Shown: piece by piece, positions 1 to 7,489 of the stretch
How positions within the stretch are numbered: position 1 is the first letter of the stretch
Layout: the number at the start of each line of letters is the position of its first letter
NCBI RefSeq assembly: GCF_030418125.1
Contig: NZ_JAUHTR010000007.1
Location: 62,001 to 126,000, forward strand
DNA length: 64,000 nt
Source: Fictibacillus fluitans
GTDB lineage: Bacteria > Bacillota > Bacilli > Bacillales > Fictibacillaceae
Reading direction: 5' to 3'
The notes under the pieces: generated by a model
The model's database searches: none
Told to the model about the DNA's origin: nothing
The model's input: only the letters and a program-made list of their open reading frames with translations
Position numbers and translations under genes: made by a program

Positions 1-341
1 GAAAGCCTGGACAAAAAACGGTCCTTCGAAACCTCGTTGAAATAAACCATCACAAATATAAGCAAGGATAAAGCCAGAATAAAAAACCAGCCTTTGCCGA
101 TGTCAAAGGAAAACAAAATATCATTCAGCGTGGGCCAGAAACCGAAATCCTTCCCAAGACTCAATGCCAGCTCAAGCACTTGAGAAAATGCCGTCACAGG
201 GATAAGGGCGATCCACAGCAGAAGCCCTTTCTTTGAAACATGAATCGGGGGACGCCGTTTATCAGATATGGAATAGAGAATAAAAGTACCGATAAAAAGA
301 GAAAAAACCAGATATAAAACAGCCTTAGCAACAAACAGCAT
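1..341 (-). CDS. CopD/YcnJ-like copper resistance membrane protein, partial (3' end off window)
   Basis: The reading frame opens at an ATG at 341, preceded by a GGGGGAC ribosome binding site, and runs off the left edge after about 113 codons. The visible part is very hydrophobic: an N-terminal membrane segment (MLFVAKAVLYLVFSLFIGTF), a short basic loop (SDKRRPP), then two more membrane segments. This layout resembles the start of CopD/YcnJ-type copper proteins, but no metal-binding histidines are in the visible part, so the family call is inference. Alternative: any polytopic membrane protein. Confidence 0.5.
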   Translation of the reverse strand, partial: MLFVAKAVLYLVFSLFIGTFILYSISDKRRPPIHVSKKGLLLWIALIPVTAFSQVLELALSLGKDFGFWPTLNDILFSFDIGKGWFFILALSLLIFVMVYFNEVSKDRFLSRL

Positions 342-423
342 ATGTAAAAAAGTCCCCCTGTGCGTTTTTATGTATCGTTAGTAACTTACCATAAAATCAC
401 AGGGGAAACTACTCTGTTCACAT

Positions 424-939
424 TCATTTAACTTTTACGGTCCGTGCGATGGCAATCAGGTCAAGAAGCTCAATTACGGCCGGTTTTTGACTTTTATACA
501 AATCAAGAATTTCAAGCTTGCGTTTAAGGATATCGACGAAAAGAAGTTTCTTAATCGTAAAATCAAACATATAAAGATTTTCATCAACCAGGTTATGCAT
601 AATTTCTGAAAGGGCTTTATGTTCTGGATGTCCATATTCCCCCATCAGGTTGTGGGTAACAATTTTCCTATATTCCCTCTCTGCCAGTACCCGGAGTAAA
701 TCTGCCTCAAGTTTTGGACGGTTCATGTGTTCGGTCCAGGCATCCCGATAGTTCCATATCTCATATTCTGTCACTTCTACTTCTTTCATGACATTTTCAA
801 ATTCTTTTTTCCGGGTAGCGTCATTTTGGTCGGAAATACAAATCACTTTCCAGCCTTTTTCCTGGATCAGTTCATCTCCCCCGAAAAATATTTCATCATC
901 CGGGTGGGCTACGACCATTAGTTTATTGGGTTCTTTCAT
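424..939 (-). CDS. PIG-L/LmbE-family deacetylase
   Basis: A 171-residue protein of the zinc-dependent N-acetylglucosaminyl deacetylase superfamily, which removes acetyl groups from GlcNAc conjugates such as bacillithiol precursors or antibiotic intermediates. Residues 11-16 read AHPDDE, the family metal and catalytic motif, and H104-P-E-H107 gives the second metal-binding element. It is shorter than the usual 220-240 residues, so the C-terminal part is reduced. The ATG at 939 has a GGAGGAAG ribosome binding site. It lies 24 bp downstream of an acetyltransferase gene and is probably co-transcribed with it. The substrate cannot be told from sequence. Confidence 0.82.
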   Translation of the reverse strand: MKEPNKLMVVAHPDDEIFFGGDELIQEKGWKVICISDQNDATRKKEFENVMKEVEVTEYEIWNYRDAWTEHMNRPKLEADLLRVLAEREYRKIVTHNLMGEYGHPEHKALSEIMHNLVDENLYMFDFTIKKLLFVDILKRKLEILDLYKSQKPAVIELLDLIAIARTVKVK

Positions 940-963
940 TAAGGTTCTTCCTCCTTGTACAAT

Positions 964-2076
964 TTAAAAACGGTCCCTCGACCAGAAAATATAGGATGAC
1001 TCAGGAAACAGTTCCTTTATACCGGCATGCCGGTCTGGAATGACATCTGCTCCCCTCATAAGATAGTGCAGAAACTCAGTTCTCTTTAATTCTGCATTTC
1101 CGTTCTCCCAGCTGAAAAGCCAGGAATCTTCAAGCGCCGACAGCTGCAGGTGATTCATCCCCAGATCATTCCCCCGCTGCTCAAAAATCGGTTGAAATTG
1201 CTGAAGCACTTCATCCTGATCGATAATCTTCCACATGCCTTCCGTATTTTCTTCTATTTCATAGGGTATATCTTTCAGAATAAAATGATTCATGGGAAGC
1301 AGGCACCTTACTGTTTTTACTTGGGGATCGAGAAGCGAAAGCACTAATGTGATCATGCTGTCTTTTTCTCCGTCCTGACTGCAAAGTTCATGAATGATAA
1401 GTACTTCATCCTTTTTTTCTGCACGAATGTAGGACAATACGGTGCCGTCCCTTACCGCTTTCTGAAAATAGCTGGTCTCGATGTCATTTTCTATTTGTTT
1501 CTCCCAATAATCAGCAGACCGGATGCGCGGTCCGTTCAGACTGATTGAAAAAGCTTCATATATGATACGAATGGATTGGATGTCATTTCCATTTATCGTT
1601 TCAATATCCAGTTTCCCATCAGGAAATGCACTGTCCCATGTTTGTTTCATGTGGCCAGACTGTGCAATGGGAACGGGCTGTTTTACGGTCTGCCATCCAG
1701 CTTTTTCATAAAAGCCAGGGATGCCGGTGAATAAATTGGACAAACCATATTGCCGCTCTAACAGCTTTTGTTCAATTTCCTTCAAAATCCGGTGTGTCAA
1801 TCGATGCCCCCTGTAGTCCGGGTGAGTGGCCACGTTTCCGATGCCGGCTGTTTTGACTTCAACACCTGAGACCCAAATGGAGAATGGATAGATTTGAACG
1901 ACCGAGGCCATATCACCTTCTGTTTCAGCAATCCATGTGGTGTTAAATGTGTAGGCAGGTTCTCTTTCGAGGCGATTCTGGAAAAACGCCTGCTCCTCAG
2001 GAAAAACCGTCCCCAATAGATCAATCGCAGATCCAAGTTCCTGGTGATCATTTACTGTCCGAATGGTAAATTCCAC
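964..2076 (-). CDS. Eis-like GNAT N-acetyltransferase
   Basis: A 370-residue protein with an N-terminal GNAT fold. The acetyl-CoA binding region is at about residues 80-95 (NVATHPDYRGHRLT), where the usual R-x-x-G-x-G/A loop is degenerate. The length, about 370-400 residues, and a C-terminal sterol-carrier-like part match the Eis family, whose members acetylate amines such as aminoglycosides or lysine side chains. Translation starts at GTG 2076 behind an AAAGGAGGG site. The gene precedes the PIG-L deacetylase on the same strand, which suggests a small modification operon. Substrate unknown. Confidence 0.78.
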   Translation of the reverse strand: MEFTIRTVNDHQELGSAIDLLGTVFPEEQAFFQNRLEREPAYTFNTTWIAETEGDMASVVQIYPFSIWVSGVEVKTAGIGNVATHPDYRGHRLTHRILKEIEQKLLERQYGLSNLFTGIPGFYEKAGWQTVKQPVPIAQSGHMKQTWDSAFPDGKLDIETINGNDIQSIRIIYEAFSISLNGPRIRSADYWEKQIENDIETSYFQKAVRDGTVLSYIRAEKKDEVLIIHELCSQDGEKDSMITLVLSLLDPQVKTVRCLLPMNHFILKDIPYEIEENTEGMWKIIDQDEVLQQFQPIFEQRGNDLGMNHLQLSALEDSWLFSWENGNAELKRTEFLHYLMRGADVIPDRHAGIKELFPESSYIFWSRDRF

Positions 2077-2117
2077 AGCACACCCTCCTTTAATCCATCC
2101 ATTCCCGTTCTAAAAGA

Positions 2118-2147
2118 AAAAAAACAAGCCCCCGTCAAGGGAGCTTG
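2118..2147 (-). terminator. Rho-independent terminator after the coiled-coil membrane protein gene
   Basis: On the minus strand a CAAGCTCCC / GGGGGCTTG hairpin is followed by eight T residues, directly downstream of the stop codon at 2158. Confidence 0.85.
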
Positions 2148-2157
2148 CAGCATCACA

Positions 2158-2931
2158 TTATGCTCTTTTTTTCATTTTCTTGGCGGTGCTGCGAAATTCT
2201 TTAAGACCTTTGCGTGTAATGTTGAAATGCTGATCAACAAGGCCGGCATCCAATAAATCCTCATACGTGTTTTTACTCATTTTGGGCTGGACCGCTTTAA
2301 CCTTTTGGTTGAGTTCATCGAAGGTTGCACTCAGGATCACATCTTTCCCGAGCACGGCTACTACATCACCCAAACTGTTAATTTCCATGCCTTCAGCAAA
2401 GGCTCCTGCATCGGCTTCGTCCTCTGAGGAAAGCTGTGCCAGCACTTTATCAATATCCAGCTGAATAAGCGCAGCCTCTTTTTCTTTTTGCAGCAGATAA
2501 CCGATATAATCGCGTTTATCTTCTTCCAGCTGATCATGATTGGCGATCAGCCGGTCAATAATCTCGTTTTGTACCTTTTTAACCCGCTTGAGCTGGTCTT
2601 TATGCTCTTCGAGATCCCTTTGCAGCTCAGCCTCATTTTTCAAAGGTTCTGATGGATTCGCACCAGCGGTTATACCATTTTTCTTATTTCGTTTGAACAG
2701 GCTGCCATTGTTTCCGCCAAGCAGCTGGATAACCTCATTTACCTTGGAGTAATACAATACAGAAATCGCAATCGCAAATATGGCCAGTATAAATGATAAT
2801 AAATCCGAAAAATGAAACGTAAATTTGGCAGTGGCCACTTTAAACATGAGTACCATGCAAAATAAGCTGATTAAAAGGATTTTAAACCAGCTGTTTCTGT
2901 TTTTTATCCTGTCGTCCATTGTGTGTTTCAT
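2158..2931 (-). CDS. Hypothetical membrane protein with cytoplasmic coiled coil
   Basis: 257 residues; I do not recognise the family. Two membrane helices lie near the N-terminus (about 16-33 and 43-62). They are followed by a charged region with heptad-like spacing at about 95-150 (EAELQRDLEEHKDQLKRVKK) that looks like a coiled coil, and a basic C-terminal tail (STAKKMKKRA). The ATG at 2931 is preferred over an upstream in-frame TTG at 2937 because GGGAGG sits 10 bases before it. The gene stands alone and ends in a strong terminator. A role as a membrane-tethered scaffold or envelope stress protein is possible but unsupported. Confidence 0.7.
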   Translation of the reverse strand: MKHTMDDRIKNRNSWFKILLISLFCMVLMFKVATAKFTFHFSDLLSFILAIFAIAISVLYYSKVNEVIQLLGGNNGSLFKRNKKNGITAGANPSEPLKNEAELQRDLEEHKDQLKRVKKVQNEIIDRLIANHDQLEEDKRDYIGYLLQKEKEAALIQLDIDKVLAQLSSEDEADAGAFAEGMEINSLGDVVAVLGKDVILSATFDELNQKVKAVQPKMSKNTYEDLLDAGLVDQHFNITRKGLKEFRSTAKKMKKRA

Positions 2932-3157
2932 GTACAAAATTCCTCCCTACTTCTAAACCACGGCGCTTTCGCCGGTAACTTCACAACATTTCGATGCGTC
3001 TTAAGCGATTATGGCGATATCTGTATTGTAAACAAAAGGAAATCCATTGAGCAAATGTAATTTATGCCTCCATTACCTTTTAAAAAGTGAATGGACGACT
3101 AATTATACACTCAAACTGAAAAATCCTACAGGAAAATGGGAGAAGTTATACATTTGC

Positions 3158-3189
3158 AAAAAAAAATAAGACATATCATATGTCTTATG
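3158..3189 (-). terminator. Terminator of the small zinc-ribbon gene
   Basis: A near-perfect palindrome around ATAAGACATAT / ATATGTCTTAT is followed on the minus strand by a run of T residues. The stem begins at the stop codon of the 45-residue gene. Confidence 0.82.
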
Positions 3190-3322
3190 CGCCTTGCTTA
3201 TTCCGTTCATTGCTTAACACGGTGATGACGATTTCCTGGGTATTGGTTCCTTCACATACAGGGCAGCCTTCCATTCCGTGATCATGATGCAGAATGGTTA
3301 AACAGTCTTTGCAGTATTTCAA
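3185..3322 (-). CDS. Small zinc-ribbon-like protein (45 aa)
   Basis: A 45-residue protein starting at TTG 3322 with AAGGAGG nine bases upstream. Cysteines at 4, 7, 20 and 23 form two C-x2-C knuckles (YCKDC and GCPVC), with two histidines at 12-13 between them, so it probably folds around one zinc ion as a mini zinc ribbon. It is bounded by its own promoter-like sequence (3362-3386) and its own terminator, which argues strongly for a real gene despite its size. I do not recognise a named family. It may bind nucleic acid or a partner protein. Confidence 0.72.
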   Translation of the reverse strand: MKYCKDCLTILHHDHGMEGCPVCEGTNTQEIVITVLSNERNKQGA

Positions 3323-3361
3323 TTTTATTTTCCTCCTTATTTTGACTTACTCTATCCATCT

Positions 3362-3386
3362 ATACCCGTATTTTTAAAATAAAAAC
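3362..3386 (-). promoter_or_regulatory. Candidate sigma-B promoter for the zinc-ribbon gene
   Basis: The minus strand reads GTTTTT, 13 bases, then GGGTAT. Known sigma-B promoters in Bacillus follow GTTTAA-N12/15-GGGTAT, so the -10 matches fully and the -35 in four of six positions. The inferred start site lies about 30 bases before the TTG start. Confidence 0.55.
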
Positions 3387-3403
3387 CTTCTATAATGGGA
3401 AAT

Positions 3404-3427
3404 CGGGCAACACAATCATGCTGCCCG
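3404..3427 (-). terminator. Weak hairpin downstream of pbuX
   Basis: A CGGGCA / TGCCCG inverted repeat lies just past the pbuX stop codon. No clear T run follows, so termination here is uncertain. Confidence 0.4.
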
Positions 3428-3436
3428 CTCTATGTT

Positions 3437-4755
3437 TTATTTAACGGAAAAGGCCCCGACGGCTGCTTCTTTTCGCTGTTTTGCTTTTACCTTTTTTCTC
3501 TCTGCATTAAAAACAAGGTTCAGGACAATGGCGGTTAAGCTTCCTGCCACAATGCCGTTGTCTGTTAAAATCTGCACTCCTTGCGGGAGCTTTGCGAACA
3601 AATCCGGCTCAACGGTTACGCCAAGTCCGATCCCGACAGAGCAAGCAATAATCAACAGGTTTTCCTGTTTGCCAAAATCCACTTCGCTCAGCATTTTGAT
3701 TCCTGAAGCCACCACCATTCCAAACATCGCAACGGTTGCGCCTCCCATGACAGGTGTAGGGATCAAGGTTGTCAGCGTGGCCACCTTGGGAACAAGGCCT
3801 AGAACGACAAGCATTCCTCCGGCCGTATAGATGACATTTTTGGTCCGGATACCGGAAAGCTGAACAAGCCCGACGTTCTGGGAATAGGTCGTATATGGGA
3901 AAGCATTGAAAATCCCTCCAAGGATGATCGCCAGTCCTTCCGCCCGGTATCCCTTTGTCATTTGTTCAGGCGTAACTTCCCTGCCGCATATTTTTCCGAG
4001 GGCAATAAATACTCCGGTCGATTCAATCATGCTGACAATGGCCACAAGAACCATGGTTAGGATAGCACTTGCATGGAATGTTGGAGCTCCAAAGTAGAAC
4101 GGCTGCACCATATGGAACCATGAAGCATCAGCCACCGGCCCGAAATTCACTTTCCCCATGAAGAAAGAGGCAATCGTTCCTGCCGCCAATCCGAGCAGAA
4201 TGGAGACCGCCCGTATAAATCCTGTGAATAAACGGTACACGATGATGATAAAGGCCAGAACGCCAAACGACAGCATCAGGTTTTCCGGTGAACCAAAGTC
4301 TTTGCTCCCCTGTCCCCCTGCCATATCCTGAATAGCGACCGGGATGAGGGTAACACCTATAATCGTAACCACCGATCCGGTGACGATCGGCGGAAAAAGT
4401 TTAAGGATTCTGCCGAACAAGCCCGCCAGGAGAACAACAACAGCACCTGCCGCCAGAATGGAACCGTAAATGGCTGAAATACCGTAATGAGATCCGATGG
4501 CAATCATCGGCCCTACGGCTGTAAATGTACATCCGAGAACCACGGGAAGACCGATTCCGAAGAAACGGTTGTTCCATACTTGCAGAAGAGTGGCAAGGCC
4601 GCACGTCAACAAATCAATGGAAACGAGATAGGCCAGCTGTTCGGTTGAAAGCTTCAGTGCCCCTCCTACGATCAGAGGTACAATCACTGCACCAGCATAC
4701 ATCGCTAAAACATGCTGGATGCCCAGAGAAAACAATTTACCATTCGTCATTTTCA

Positions 4756-4756
<1 letters not shown>
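3437..4756 (-). CDS. pbuX: Xanthine permease (NCS2 family)
   Basis: A 439-residue polytopic membrane protein of the nucleobase:cation symporter-2 family, importing xanthine by proton symport. The hydrophobic pattern fits the family's 14 helices. The region around residues 255-300 (ICGREVTPEQMTKGYRAEG) carries the conserved block before the substrate-site helix. It follows xpt with a one-base overlap (TGATG), the classic xpt-pbuX arrangement, so translation is probably coupled. Expression should follow xpt, through the guanine riboswitch and PurR boxes upstream of xpt. The length is normal for PbuX. Confidence 0.95.
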
Positions 4757-5361
<605 letters not shown>

Positions 5362-5396
5362 TTATGCGGGTATACGAGTTTACTGATAAAAACACG

Positions 5397-5450
5397 AAAA
5401 AAAGACCCGGGGAAAACGCCTCTCTACGAATGAAGCGTTCCCTCAGGTCT
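5397..5450 (-). terminator. Riboswitch-controlled terminator in the xpt leader
   Basis: On the minus strand AGACCTGAGGGAACGC pairs with GCGTTTTCCCCGGGTCT, followed by a run of T residues, between the aptamer and the xpt start. This is the expected expression platform: guanine binding should favour this hairpin and stop transcription. Confidence 0.85.
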
Positions 5451-5510
5451 AATAATCCCGAAAGAGAAACGTGGAGTTCTCATACCAAAAAACAACACGT
5501 TTTATGCGAC

Positions 5511-5579
5511 ACCCGTAGTCGGATCATTTACGGCGATCCGGTAGAGACTTGCAGGCCATATCCCTGCTATTATACGAGT
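5511..5579 (-). promoter_or_regulatory. Guanine-class purine riboswitch aptamer
   Basis: On the minus strand the conserved purine aptamer core is visible: TATAAT start of J1/2, GGATATGGCCTGCAAG, TCTCTACCGG, CGCCGTAAAT and CCGACTACGGG. P1 pairs ACTCGTA with TACGGGT. The specificity base in GACTA is C, which in this family selects guanine or hypoxanthine (adenine switches have T). It lies upstream of xpt-pbuX, the usual location. The 414 bp gap between xpt and the superoxide dismutase gene holds this aptamer, its terminator, the promoter and the PurR boxes. Confidence 0.96.
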
Positions 5580-5595
5580 CTATGAAGTTAGACAT

Positions 5596-5601
5596 ATTAT
5601 A
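5596..5601 (-). promoter_or_regulatory. -10 element of the xpt promoter
   Basis: A perfect TATAAT on the minus strand about 16 bases before the aptamer. The -35 region 17 bases further up is poor (TTTATT), consistent with a regulated promoter. Confidence 0.6.
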
Positions 5602-5626
5602 AAATAATTCTTGGTAAAAATAAAGT

Positions 5627-5659
5627 ATTGTTCGGAAAAAAGTTACATTTCCGAACAAA
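5627..5659. promoter_or_regulatory. Pair of PurR-box-like motifs upstream of xpt
   Basis: ATTGTTCGGAAAA (5627-5639) and ATTTCCGAACAAA (5647-5659) each match the PurBox AWWWCCGAACWWT, in opposite orientations, in 12 of 13 positions. They sit just upstream of the xpt promoter core. Their TTCG and CGAA cores point away from each other with 17 bases between. As I recall it, the B. subtilis pur operon pair points inward with a wider gap, so the geometry is unusual. Confidence 0.6.
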
Positions 5660-5723
5660 TAATCACATTTCAGAAGAGAAAACGGTTAAAAACCAAACAA
5701 TATACCTGGCAGATATAATGAAT

Positions 5724-5761
5724 AGAAAAAAACCGGCTTCACTTCAGCAAAGCCGGTTTTC
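5724..5761 (-). terminator. Terminator of the superoxide dismutase gene
   Basis: AAAACCGGCTTTGCTG and GAAGCCGGTTTTTTT form a strong hairpin with a T run on the minus strand, just past the stop codon at 5765. Confidence 0.9.
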
Positions 5762-5764
5762 ATG

Positions 5765-6343
5765 CTATTTCTTGATTACACCACAAAGTATACGATCACC
5801 TGAATTACCGGATGGGTCTGTTTTATAATCATCCGCCTGGGCGTGGACAACAAGAGCTGTACCGCCTTCTTTCAAGAGGGAGTTATCCTTGCCTTCCTGA
5901 AGCGTAACCAGAGATGACATTAAATCACCGCTGGCTTTTCCCGACTGGTCAGCGGTAATGTTTTTCAAATCTCCCACATGAGGTCCCTTCGGGTTTTCAA
6001 AGCCATGCTGTTTTTTCATGGTATTAAAGTGCTTGCCCGCAGATTCGAATATCGGCACTTCACATACTCCGTTTTCATGGAAATGGATGCCGTGCTTGCC
6101 CGGAGTCAGCCCTTTGGCTTCCACTTTTACTTTTACTCCTTCAGCGGCTTGCTCCAGCGTGGCAGTACCTGCCTGCTTTCCTTTTGAATCCATCAGCTGG
6201 ACCGTTACCGGCGAGGATTTGGACATGCTGGATGCCCCTTCTGATTTTTGCTCACTTTCCATGTCATTATTATTATTGCTGCCGCACGCTGAAAGCAGGA
6301 TACCAAGCGTAAGAATACCAACACCTTTTGCCCATTTCCGCAT
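5765..6343 (-). CDS. sodC: Cu,Zn superoxide dismutase-like lipoprotein
   Basis: A 192-residue secreted lipoprotein: signal peptide with lipobox L-S-A-C at 17-20, so it should be anchored outside the membrane. The superoxide dismutase fold carries all expected ligands: H87 and H89 (IHFHENG), bridging H105 (GKHF), H113, H122 and D125 (PHVGDL) for zinc, and H167 (VVHAQADD) as the last copper ligand. C94 and C187 can form the structural disulfide. The B. subtilis homologue YojM is known to lack two copper ligands, whereas this copy appears complete. The ATG at 6343 has an AAGGAGG site. Confidence 0.9.
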   Translation of the reverse strand: MRKWAKGVGILTLGILLSACGSNNNNDMESEQKSEGASSMSKSSPVTVQLMDSKGKQAGTATLEQAAEGVKVKVEAKGLTPGKHGIHFHENGVCEVPIFESAGKHFNTMKKQHGFENPKGPHVGDLKNITADQSGKASGDLMSSLVTLQEGKDNSLLKEGGTALVVHAQADDYKTDPSGNSGDRILCGVIKK

Positions 6344-6357
6344 AAAAATACCTCCTT

Positions 6358-6385
6358 AAAAAGTCAACTCATTAAGAGTGTTGAC
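6358..6385 (-). terminator. Hairpin with T run before the sodC ribosome binding site
   Basis: The minus strand GTCAACACTC / GAGTTGAC stem is followed by TTTTTA and then at once by the sodC ribosome binding site. It may terminate the upstream RsbR-like transcript or act as a leader attenuator of sodC. Confidence 0.55.
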
Positions 6386-6485
6386 GGAAAAGGAGGATAA
6401 TTAAACCTATTGCAAGAGAAATAAACCATTGGAAGGATAATTTTCCAGACATACTTCCAGTTTCTGAAACTTTAGACCCTTCCAC
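6372..6485 (-). CDS. Possible small membrane peptide (37 or 26 aa)
   Basis: An open frame in the gap between the RsbR-like gene and sodC starts at GTG 6485 (37 residues) or ATG 6452 (26 residues). It encodes one hydrophobic helix, WFISLAIGLIILLF, followed by a short basic end, RQHS. It begins eight bases past the RsbR-like stop, and its own stop lies inside the terminator-like hairpin, a typical gene end. The ribosome binding sites are weak, which is the main doubt. No function can be assigned. Confidence 0.4.
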   Translation of the reverse strand: MEGSKVSETGSMSGKLSFQWFISLAIGLIILLFRQHS

Positions 6486-6493
6486 TGCACGAT

Positions 6494-7360
6494 TTATTTC
6501 GTGGTTAAATCATCTATTGTAATACCTTTCTCATGAACCAAATAAGTTAATGCACTTTTAAAGGATGAAAATACCGGAACATTCAAAGAAATGTCAGCTT
6601 GTACAATGCCCTGGCTGAGCTCAGGACTGAACCCTGTTAAAAGCGCATCAACCCCCATAAGCCGCAATGAAGCGGTCAGCTGTTCAATCTGAAGAGCCAG
6701 CTCCTGTACGCCCAGGGCAGAAACCTGAAGCGAAGTGATTCCTGTAAAATCCACAATAACAGTAGTCATTCTTTGGCTGGCTACAGCATACAAAAGTCTG
6801 GTGCGGATTTGTTCAAGACGGTGAACGGAAAGATCGCCTGCTAAAGGAACAAGGATGGTATCTGGAATAATGGACGGAATCATGGGCACGGAAAGCTCGG
6901 AAATTACGGATTCCTGCTCCCTCAGCAGTTCTTCCTTGTGAGCCACATCATCTTTATATTTGTTTTCAAAGGCCTGACTTAAAGAGTAGATGGTATAGTC
7001 ATTATTTCTGATCAACAATGAACCCATCTCGAAAACATTCATATCTAAAAAAAGCTCTTGTTGAACGGCATACTCCAGTTTGCTCCAAATTTCCTGGCGC
7101 AGCAGACTTAACTCTTGAATGGCAGTCTCCACCTCTTTTTGGCGCTGGTAATAGAATTCCGCCGCTCTCTTTGTCCAAGAATCGATGCTTTCTTTGAAAT
7201 CTTCCTTATCTTGAAATAAATTTTGGCCGATAATATCAATAAAATCAGAAATCATGACGGCATCCAGAAGAAAGTCGTGGTCTCTCGTATTATCATTCAC
7301 AAACCTCTTATCTTTTTGGGTGCTTATCCACCGGCCAATCTCCTCTATTGTTTCTTCCAT
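6494..7360 (-). CDS. RsbR-family STAS-domain protein
   Basis: 288 residues with a helical N-terminal half (about 1-150) and a C-terminal STAS domain (about 165-280), the layout of RsbT co-antagonists that form the stressosome and control sigma-B. The STAS core is seen in VIVDFTGITSL and the following helix. In RsbRA two threonines of the STAS domain are phosphorylated by RsbT. Here the second site reads SLQVSALG and the first lies in PLAGDLSVHRL, so neither threonine is kept, though serines are near both. It may be an atypical stressosome subunit. The ATG at 7360 has a GAGAGGAAG site. Confidence 0.82.
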   Translation of the reverse strand: MEETIEEIGRWISTQKDKRFVNDNTRDHDFLLDAVMISDFIDIIGQNLFQDKEDFKESIDSWTKRAAEFYYQRQKEVETAIQELSLLRQEIWSKLEYAVQQELFLDMNVFEMGSLLIRNNDYTIYSLSQAFENKYKDDVAHKEELLREQESVISELSVPMIPSIIPDTILVPLAGDLSVHRLEQIRTRLLYAVASQRMTTVIVDFTGITSLQVSALGVQELALQIEQLTASLRLMGVDALLTGFSPELSQGIVQADISLNVPVFSSFKSALTYLVHEKGITIDDLTTK

Positions 7361-7447
7361 TGGTTCGCTTCCTCTCCACTTATAAAAAAACTGCTAGTAT
7401 CCTTATTTTATCAGAAATGATTAATTATGCTTACTATTCATCCTTCA

Positions 7448-7485
7448 TTAAAAAAAGAAAAAGCCACCTTTATTAAAAGGCGGCT
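7448..7485 (-). terminator. Terminator of the ytrE-ytrF operon
   Basis: AGCCGCCTTTTAATAAAGGTGGCT hairpin on the minus strand followed by TTTTTC and more T residues, directly past the ytrF stop. Confidence 0.85.
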
Positions 7486-7489
7486 AGTC

